From Patescibacteria group bacterium (GTDB taxonomy: Bacteria; Patescibacteriota; Minisyncoccia; Phycocordibacterales; PALSA-1337), in the NCBI GenBank assembly GCA_028864955.1, contig JAGWLE010000028.1:1-8091 (forward strand): 8,091 bases of DNA. The letters run 5' to 3'. Shown here one piece after another: positions 1 to 4,912 of the stretch (its first letter is position 1; each line of letters opens with the position of its first letter). The notes beneath the pieces are model-generated. The model worked only from the letters and a program-made list of their open reading frames with translations. It was not told the DNA's origin and did not search any database. The position numbers and the translations under genes were made by a program.

Positions 1-74
1 AGCTCTTTGAGGTCGCGCAGGTGAAAAAGCTTCTTTGGCCTGATGACGGTTACTTCCGCAGACATGGAGGCCAT
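1..74 (-). CDS. Probable polysaccharide ABC-2 transporter permease, N-terminal fragment
   Basis: An open frame on the minus strand starts at ATG 74 (a second in-frame ATG is at 65) and runs off the left edge, giving 24 complete codons. The visible residues include EVTVIRPKK followed by LFHLRDLKEL. This pattern, a short 'VIRP' stretch followed by 'DLKEL', resembles the cytoplasmic N-terminus of Wzm/TagG-like ABC-2 permeases, which export lipid-linked polysaccharide or teichoic acid with an ATPase partner. The family call is from memory of that N-terminal pattern; no membrane segment is visible yet. It starts 22 bases after the stop of the sugar-kinase fusion on the same strand, so the two probably share a transcript. 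No clear Shine-Dalgarno precedes either ATG. It could be another protein with a similar short start, so confidence is moderate. Confidence 0.5.
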   Translation of the reverse strand, partial: MASMSAEVTVIRPKKLFHLRDLKE

Positions 75-96
75 AATAACACGTTTTTCCGGGCTT

Positions 97-1233
97 TTAT
101 AGAGCGTTTTCCAAGCACGGCTCAATGAGCTTGGCACCGGGAGTTTTCTTTAGAGCTGCGTCACGATCTTTCTTTGACTTGAATATATATAGCGCATAAC
201 CACCGTGACCGCCACCCAAATATTTATGGGCAATTGATTTTGGCAGCTTGGAGAGGGGAAACATGCCTTCGCCGAGTTGGGCTTTGTAACTGATCGAAAT
301 CGCTGCAGCCAAAGCTTTTAAATCGCTTTTTGCAACTGCTTTTGCTGCAGCTTCTCCAGCGGCGCGTATCAATCTATAGTCACGCTTGAGTTCGACGATC
401 TTTGGCGTGATGTGATTGGTGCCTGTCCAGACGATCAATAATTTGCCGGCCAGCCAATCGGGATTGTACTTGGCTTCGAGGACGGGGATTTTACCTGAAC
501 GCCAGACGCACAGACCCGTTTCACTGATGACTGCCGGATCTTGCCAGCCCACGCCTAGCTGAATTTCCGACTTGAGTCCATCGCGCACTTGGAGTATTGA
601 ATATGCTGCTGATCCGCCGAGCCCGCCGCCTTTTTCATACGGCCAATCATTCAAAGACACTTTCGGCGTGATTGTGCAGTTCACGATGTACGCACCTTTC
701 TTTGCCAGTCGTGGCACATCCAACCAACCGCCGCCGAAGTCGACGCGCAGGGGAACTTCATTGACATTCTTTATGGTAGAGAGAATTTTTGTCGTGGAAA
801 CCTGTTCACCGCTGTAGCCACGAGGCGGTGATTTTGGCAGCACGATTAATTTGACGCCATATTTGGCGCAAACAGTTTTCGTTATCTCGATATTCTTATC
901 ATCTTCGGTCACGGCCAAAATATCCGGCGCCTCTTCCTTCCAATGTCCAATGAAATCGAAGACTTTATCGAGATCTGTGCTTGCCACTGCACGATCGACG
1001 TACTTAATAGAGCCGATGATGGTCGCCTTGTGCTCATCCGGTATAGCCGAAACACGATTCTTGGCCAGGAGAAGCACCGGGGCGCTGGCAAAGCAAACCG
1101 TCAGATGATCGCCCAATTCCCTGGCTTGGCGGAAGAATTCCACATGACCGCCGTGGATGATGTCGTAACAGCCGGAGACGAAGACTTTTATCGGCTGATT
1201 GCCTGATGATTTCCGCACGGGTGGCGTTTTCAT
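97..1233 (-). CDS. Fusion of HxGH nucleotidyltransferase and compact GHMP-family sugar kinase
   Basis: A 378-residue protein with two domains. Residues about 14-155 form a cytidylyltransferase-like Rossmann domain: VFVSGCYDIIHGGH (17-30) contains the HxGH nucleotide-binding motif, and VSTTKI (145-150) matches the family's ISSTKI-type motif. Residues about 158-378 look like a GHMP kinase of the HddA/galactokinase kind: PLRVDFGGGWLDVP (161-174) is the substrate-binding start, GGGLGGSAA (202-210) is the ATP phosphate-binding loop, WQDP (230-233) may supply the catalytic Asp, and YLGGGHGGYAL (338-348) is the third motif. At about 220 residues this half is much shorter than usual GHMP kinases. By family logic it would phosphorylate a sugar and then activate it with a nucleotide, as HldE does with an unrelated PfkB-type kinase; the sugar (heptose or fucose-like) is a guess. 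The start at 1233 lies 7 bases after a -10-like element, with no Shine-Dalgarno. Confidence 0.8.
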   Translation of the reverse strand: MKTPPVRKSSGNQPIKVFVSGCYDIIHGGHVEFFRQARELGDHLTVCFASAPVLLLAKNRVSAIPDEHKATIIGSIKYVDRAVASTDLDKVFDFIGHWKEEAPDILAVTEDDKNIEITKTVCAKYGVKLIVLPKSPPRGYSGEQVSTTKILSTIKNVNEVPLRVDFGGGWLDVPRLAKKGAYIVNCTITPKVSLNDWPYEKGGGLGGSAAYSILQVRDGLKSEIQLGVGWQDPAVISETGLCVWRSGKIPVLEAKYNPDWLAGKLLIVWTGTNHITPKIVELKRDYRLIRAAGEAAAKAVAKSDLKALAAAISISYKAQLGEGMFPLSKLPKSIAHKYLGGGHGGYALYIFKSKKDRDAALKKTPGAKLIEPCLENAL

Positions 1234-1240
1234 GTCAGGT

Positions 1241-1270
1241 ATATTAATCTATGCTTTGAATTTGTGCCAA
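1241..1270 (-). promoter_or_regulatory. Candidate promoter for the nucleotidyltransferase-kinase gene
   Basis: On the minus strand TTGGCA (1270-1265) and TAATAT (1246-1241) are 18 bases apart. The -35 matches the sigma-70 consensus at five of six positions and the -10 at four of six. Only 7 bases separate the -10 from the ATG at 1233, so transcription would begin at or beside the start codon and the mRNA would be leaderless. The elements are seen directly; promoter activity is inferred. Confidence 0.45.
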
Positions 1271-1290
1271 CCCATCTTTCGCGGTATGAT
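1262..1290 (+). promoter_or_regulatory. Candidate promoter for the O-antigen ligase-TPR gene
   Basis: TTGTGC (1262-1267) and TATGAT (1285-1290) are 17 bases apart. The -10 matches consensus at five of six positions, while the -35 matches only at its TTG. The predicted start near 1297 would leave a leader of about 28 bases before ATG 1326, with no Shine-Dalgarno in it. The -35 overlaps the -35 of the opposite-strand promoter. Confidence 0.4.
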
Positions 1291-1325
1291 GCATTTTATC
1301 GTTTTTACAGCTAATCCACTTATCC

Positions 1326-3560
1326 ATGCCTATCAAAAAAATCTCTCTTTATGTCACCCTGGCCGCGCTCTTCCTCATACCGATATTTCCGCTCATCGTC
1401 GTCAATTCGTTCTTCTTTCCATTCATCACTGGCAAAGCCTTTTACTTCCGTCTGCTTGTTGAGGTAGCCTTTGCCGCCTGGGTCGTCCTCATGTGCCTCG
1501 ACGTCCGCTATCGGCCGCGCTTGTCCTCGCTAACCATCGCCGTGACGATCTTTACCGTCGTGGCGCTTCTGGCCGATCTCCTCGGCATCAATCCCATCCG
1601 CAGTCTCTGGTCTAATTTCGAGCGCATGGAAGGCTGGATAACCATCATCCACCTCTGGGCATTCTATATAGTGTCAACGTCAGTGCTGTCGACACATGAT
1701 GGCAGCCGCAAGATGTGGCACAGATATCTCAACACAATTCTCTTCTTTGGCGTGATTGTCGCCGGCTACGGACTATTCCAGCTCTTCGGCTGGGCCGCCA
1801 TCCACCAGGGCAGCACCCGTCTCGATGCCAGTCTCGGTAACTCCGCTTACATGGCCATATACATGCTCATGAATGCCGGCATCGCCGCTTACATGTTCTT
1901 CGTCGCCAGGAGGCGCGAGATCGTCAACGCCAAAATGCTCCGCGTCATATATCCCGTTCTTTTCGTGCTGTTCAGCTTTATCCTCTTTGAGACAGAGACG
2001 CGCGGCACCATTCTCGGCCTCTTGGGCGGCATCATGCTGGCCTTGTTCATCTACGCCATTTTCGGCACAAAGGCGCAGCAGAAATCTCGCGCCTGGAGCG
2101 CCGGCATTCTCGGTTTCATCATCCTCATCGGTCTCGTCTTCTGGATCGAGCGCCATCAGCCATTCATCGAGCGCAGCCCCATCTTTGGCCGTTTCAGCAA
2201 TATTTCCTGGACTGACGCTTCAAATCAGGCCCGCCAGTATATCTGGCCCATGGCCTTGAATGGCGCCATGAAGAGGCCCATTCTCGGCTGGGGACAGGAA
2301 AACTTCAATTACATCTTCAATGCCGATTACAATCCCGCTATGTGGTCGCAGGAGCAATGGTTCGATCGCGCCCACGACGTCTTTCTCGACTGGCTGGTGG
2401 CTAGCGGCATCATCGGTCTCATCGCCTATGTGGCGCTCTACGTTCTCTTCCTGCGTTTTGTCTGGAAATCAAGCCTGACCTTGGCCGAAAAGAGCGTTCT
2501 CATTGGGCTCTTGGCCGGCTACTTCGTGCACAATATCTTCGTCTTCGACAACCTGGCGAGCTACGTCATATTCTTCACCATGCTGGCCTTTGCCCACTCC
2601 CTGCCCAAGGATGAACAGAAGCACCCGGCTCAGGCTCACAGCCGCTCTCTCTCCAGCGGCCGTACGCTCTTTGGCGACAAAGCCATGAATCTCGATGCTG
2701 TCGAATATATCGTCATGCCGATCGTCATCGTGCTCCTGGTCGGCGTGGTCTATGTCTATGAAGTGCGTCCGATCGAAGCCAATACCCGCATGATCACCGC
2801 CATTCAGTACTGCAGCGGCGGCCAGCCCAGCGTTTCGCTCTGGCAGAGCGCTCTCGATGTCAACGTCTACGTGGCCAATCAGGAGATCCGCGAACAGCTC
2901 ATGAATTGCGCCGGTTCCGTCGTCAATTCGCAGCAGATACCCGGCCCCACCAGGCAGGCTTTCCTCACGCTCACCAACGATGAGATCAACAAGCAAGTCG
3001 CCGCCACACCCAAGGATGCCCGCATCTACATTCTCGGCGGTTCATTCATGGACAGTGTGGGAGAATTTACCCAGGCCGTGCAGCTTCTGGAGAAAGGCCA
3101 TGAGCTCACACCAGCCAAACAGACGGCTGATTTCGAGCTTGCCAATGCCTACCTCAATACCAACCAGACAGACAAGGCCGTGGCCCTGCTCAAAGCCGCC
3201 TACGAGGAGGCGCCGGATTTCTTCCAGGCCAAGAATGCCTACGCCATTTCGCTGGTGATCGCCGGCCAGGAAGCCGAGGCCAAGAGCATGTTCAATAACG
3301 ATCCGGCCATATTCCAAACCGCCCAGATGGCCAACGTCTACGTGACCATGAAGCAGTATTCAAAGGCCGTTGCCATCTACAAACAGCTGGTTGCAGCCAC
3401 GCCGACTGATGTCAATCTCCAAGGCCAGCTGGCCCAAGTCCAATTCATGGGCGGCATGAAGTCTGACGCTATCGCCACGCTGCAAAAGATAGAGAAGGAT
3501 CATCCCGAACTCAAAACGCAAGTCGATTCGGCCATCAAACAAGTCGAGTCGGCGCCATAA
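1326..3560 (+). CDS. O-antigen ligase/polymerase family (Wzy_C) membrane protein with C-terminal TPR domain
   Basis: A 744-residue multi-pass protein. I count about 13 hydrophobic helices: near residues 8-30, 40-58, 68-87, 103-121, 136-156, 173-194, 206-222, 226-246, 257-274, 354-379, 391-408, 410-426 and 459-479. A large hydrophilic loop (275-353) precedes helix 10, as in WaaL/Wzy/PglL enzymes. Family features are ETRGTILGLLGG (223-234), RPILGWGQENF (317-327) and FDRAHDVFLDWL (346-357), whose His350 corresponds to the conserved loop histidine. Residues about 563-729 hold roughly five TPR-like helical pairs. With lysines near the N-terminus (K4, K5) placed inside and 13 helices, the TPRs would lie outside the membrane. 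The family transfers lipid-linked glycans to an acceptor or polymerises them; the substrate here is unknown. Divergent genes for sugar activation and probable export support a surface-glycan role. No canonical terminator follows. Confidence 0.85.
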   Translation: MPIKKISLYVTLAALFLIPIFPLIVVNSFFFPFITGKAFYFRLLVEVAFAAWVVLMCLDVRYRPRLSSLTIAVTIFTVVALLADLLGINPIRSLWSNFERMEGWITIIHLWAFYIVSTSVLSTHDGSRKMWHRYLNTILFFGVIVAGYGLFQLFGWAAIHQGSTRLDASLGNSAYMAIYMLMNAGIAAYMFFVARRREIVNAKMLRVIYPVLFVLFSFILFETETRGTILGLLGGIMLALFIYAIFGTKAQQKSRAWSAGILGFIILIGLVFWIERHQPFIERSPIFGRFSNISWTDASNQARQYIWPMALNGAMKRPILGWGQENFNYIFNADYNPAMWSQEQWFDRAHDVFLDWLVASGIIGLIAYVALYVLFLRFVWKSSLTLAEKSVLIGLLAGYFVHNIFVFDNLASYVIFFTMLAFAHSLPKDEQKHPAQAHSRSLSSGRTLFGDKAMNLDAVEYIVMPIVIVLLVGVVYVYEVRPIEANTRMITAIQYCSGGQPSVSLWQSALDVNVYVANQEIREQLMNCAGSVVNSQQIPGPTRQAFLTLTNDEINKQVAATPKDARIYILGGSFMDSVGEFTQAVQLLEKGHELTPAKQTADFELANAYLNTNQTDKAVALLKAAYEEAPDFFQAKNAYAISLVIAGQEAEAKSMFNNDPAIFQTAQMANVYVTMKQYSKAVAIYKQLVAATPTDVNLQGQLAQVQFMGGMKSDAIATLQKIEKDHPELKTQVDSAIKQVESAP

Positions 3561-3634
3561 TCTTGTGCGCGACAGCCGGTCGCTGCAAGTGATCGAGAGT
3601 CGCATAAGCCGTGGATAAACTGTTCATAAGTCAT

Positions 3635-3662
3635 TTGCATTTCGGAAAATACGTGATATACT
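3635..3662 (+). promoter_or_regulatory. Extended -10 promoter upstream of murB
   Basis: TTGCAT (3635-3640) and TATACT (3657-3662) are 16 bases apart, and the -10 is preceded by TG at 3654-3655, making an extended -10. This is the strongest promoter-like match in the window. The predicted start is about 3668-3670, just where the first leader hairpin begins and about 220 bases before murB. Confidence 0.55.
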
Positions 3663-3669
3663 GACCGCC

Positions 3670-3694
3670 GAGTACATAACGTGTGTATGTTCTC
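3670..3694 (+). ncRNA. Hairpin at the predicted 5' end of the murB leader or of a small RNA
   Basis: GAGTACATA (3670-3678) pairs with TATGTTCTC (3686-3694) in eight pairs and one T-T mismatch, around a 7-base loop. It begins at the start predicted from the promoter at 3635-3662, so it could act as a protective 5' hairpin. The pairing is seen directly; the RNA is inferred. Confidence 0.35.
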
Positions 3695-3708
3695 CAATTA
3701 AATGTCTC

Positions 3709-3737
3709 GCAAAGCAGCCCCCTCGGGGCTGTTGTGC
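3709..3737 (+). other. Strong GC-rich hairpin in the murB leader, possible terminator or attenuator
   Basis: Arms 3709-3721 and 3725-3737 pair at 12 of 13 positions (one G-U, one mismatch at 3712/3734) around the 3-base loop CTC; the core is AGCCCC with GGGGCT. No T-run follows on the plus strand (next bases GTTAATG) or immediately on the minus strand, so it is not a canonical intrinsic terminator. It could pause or attenuate transcription from the promoter at 3635, or form the 3' end of a small RNA of about 70 bases. Confidence 0.4.
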
Positions 3738-3744
3738 GTTAATG

Positions 3745-3753
3745 TGCTACAAT
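3745..3753 (+). promoter_or_regulatory. Second extended -10 element upstream of murB
   Basis: TGCTACAAT carries the TG extension and a five-of-six -10 match. No good -35 lies at the right distance because that position falls in the hairpin arm 3725-3737. If used, transcription would start near 3760, inside the outer left arm of the nested palindrome, and would bypass the upstream hairpins. Confidence 0.35.
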
Positions 3754-3754
3754 A

Positions 3755-3868
3755 GCGCCAGATTGTACCAAGTGATGGCGGCGGCTGTACTCATAAAATT
3801 TAGACATTTTATTTGGAGCTCACACCCGTCGCCATCATTTGGCGCAAAGTTCCCAGGTTCTCTGGCGC
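3755..3868. repeat. Nested 114-base palindrome between promoters and murB start
   Basis: Three stems lie one inside another. The outer stem is GCGCCAGA (3755-3762) with TCTGGCGC (3861-3868), 8 perfect pairs. The middle stem is 3768-3784 with 3826-3842, 17 pairs of which two are G-U. The inner stem is ATAAAAT (3793-3799) with ATTTTAT (3806-3812), 7 perfect pairs around a 6-base loop. The right end lies 19 bases before the murB ATG. It is either a folded RNA leader or a small palindromic element; I recognise no known family and no clear flanking target duplication. Confidence 0.6.
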
Positions 3869-3887
3869 ACTTCAAGATCACCTTTTC

Positions 3888-4895
3888 ATGAATATTCTCG
3901 AACATGTACCGCTGGCGGAGCATACGACATTTAAGATTGGCGGACCGGCCAGGTATTTCTGTGTGGTAACGACCGAGGACGAACTAGTCGAGGCTCTGAT
4001 GTTCGCGCGTCAACGAGCCCAGCCATTTTTTATTCTGGGCGGCGGTTCAAATCTGCTGGTGTCGGATGCCGGTTTTGCCGGCCTGGTCGTCAAAATTGAG
4101 CTCAAGGGCGTGCAGTACGACGTCGATCGAGTGCGGGCCGCCGCCGGTGAGATGTGGGATGACTTTGTCGAGGATACATTGGTGCACGAACTCGTCGGCC
4201 TGGAAAACCTATCGGCTATTCCCGGCACGGTCGGTGCCGTACCAGTGCAGAACATCGGTGCCTACGGCGCCGAAGCTTCGCAGGTCATCGAGTCGGTGCG
4301 AGCGCTGGATACGGTCGCTATGAGATTCGTGAACCTGACACGCAGACAATGCCGCTTTGAATACCGCGACAGCGTGTTCAAGCGTGAGAAGGGCAGGTAC
4401 GTCGTTACCGAGGTGACATTCAAGCTCAAGAAACATGGCAAGGTTAATATCGAGTATCGCGATGTGGCGGAATATTTCCGGGCGCGTGGCACGACCGCGC
4501 CGACGCCGCTCGAGGTCCGCCAGGCTGTGATCGAGATCCGTTGGGGCAAATTGCCTGACTGGAAATTGTGGGGTACCGCCGGCTCTTTTTTCAAGAATCC
4601 GATCGTGTCCTTGCAGAAGTTCATCGATCTCAAACAAAAATATCCGGATCTGCCCGGTTTTCCCGAAGCCGACGGACAGATCAAAGTTTCGCTTGGCTGG
4701 ATTCTCGATAAGGTCTGCAACGTTCGCGGCGTCTGCGTCGGCAATGTTTGTACCTACGAAAAGCAGGCGCTGGTCATCGTGGCCCAGCCGGGCGCGACGG
4801 CTGCCGAAGTTGTTTCGCTGACCAAGAAGCTCATGGATGACGTCAAAGAAAAAACCGGCATCGAGATAGAGGCCGAGGTTGAGTGGGTCAATTAA
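3888..4895 (+). CDS. murB: UDP-N-acetylenolpyruvoylglucosamine reductase (MurB, type I)
   Basis: A cytoplasmic flavoenzyme that uses NADPH and FAD to reduce UDP-GlcNAc-enolpyruvate to UDP-MurNAc, the second committed step of peptidoglycan synthesis. From ATG 3888 it is 335 residues, close to the E. coli length. TTFKIGGPA (13-21), LGGGSNLLVSD (50-60) and ENLSAIPGTVGAVPVQNIGA (106-125) form the FAD-binding part. FEYRDSVFK (157-165) carries the conserved Arg160, GTAGSFFKNP (229-238) the proton-donating Ser232, and the C-terminal AEVEW the likely catalytic Glu330. The complete GSFFKNP region and spacing fit type I enzymes. I chose ATG 3888 because MNILEHVPLAEHTTF matches the usual MurB start, whereas TTG 3813 adds unmatched residues. 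No Shine-Dalgarno is visible, and the preceding leader is highly structured. It ends 17 bases before secA. Confidence 0.95.
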   Translation: MNILEHVPLAEHTTFKIGGPARYFCVVTTEDELVEALMFARQRAQPFFILGGGSNLLVSDAGFAGLVVKIELKGVQYDVDRVRAAAGEMWDDFVEDTLVHELVGLENLSAIPGTVGAVPVQNIGAYGAEASQVIESVRALDTVAMRFVNLTRRQCRFEYRDSVFKREKGRYVVTEVTFKLKKHGKVNIEYRDVAEYFRARGTTAPTPLEVRQAVIEIRWGKLPDWKLWGTAGSFFKNPIVSLQKFIDLKQKYPDLPGFPEADGQIKVSLGWILDKVCNVRGVCVGNVCTYEKQALVIVAQPGATAAEVVSLTKKLMDDVKEKTGIEIEAEVEWVN

Positions 4896-4906
4896 TGTGA
4901 TATAGT
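4879..4906 (+). promoter_or_regulatory. Candidate extended -10 promoter for secA inside the end of murB
   Basis: TTGAGT (4879-4884) and TATAGT (4901-4906) are 16 bases apart, with TG at 4898-4899 before the -10. The layout closely repeats the promoter at 3635-3662. Only 6 bases separate the -10 from ATG 4913, so a transcript would start at or next to the secA start codon. There is no Shine-Dalgarno upstream of secA, which fits a leaderless mRNA. Confidence 0.45.
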
Positions 4907-4912
4907 GGCTCC

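Larger units (their letters stand above)
3561..3887 (+). other. 327-base intergenic region / structured murB leader
   Basis: No convincing gene lies between the ligase stop and the murB ATG. The open frame that would extend murB upstream to TTG 3813 adds 25 residues unlike any MurB N-terminus and runs through palindromic DNA, so I do not accept it. A short 5-bp stem (3569-3573 with 3579-3583) follows the ligase gene without a T-run. From 3635 on, the region holds a promoter, two hairpins, a second extended -10 and a nested palindrome, each listed separately. I found no tRNA, no T-box core sequence and no riboswitch that I recognise. Confidence 0.7.

Noticed and set aside
1773..2156. 127-codon minus-strand open frame within the ligase gene
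   Set aside because: Its acidic, repetitive residues reflect the opposite strand of hydrophobic-helix codons; it is antisense to clear membrane segments.
3569..3583. Terminator for the ligase gene
   Set aside because: The stem is only 5 pairs (GCGAC with GTCGC) and no T-run follows, so it does not support a terminator call.
3611..3619. DnaA-box-like GTGGATAAA
   Set aside because: A single imperfect match in an intergenic region, with no cluster of boxes, AT-rich unwinding segment or dnaA/dnaN neighbour.
3745..3870. tRNA gene in the murB leader
   Set aside because: CCA-like and GGTTC-like fragments are present, but no cloverleaf with anticodon and T-arm can be formed; the pairing is a single long nested stem.
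3813..3887. N-terminal extension of murB from TTG 3813
   Set aside because: The 25 extra residues do not resemble any MurB start, the codons run through the palindrome, and ATG 3888 gives a normal N-terminus.
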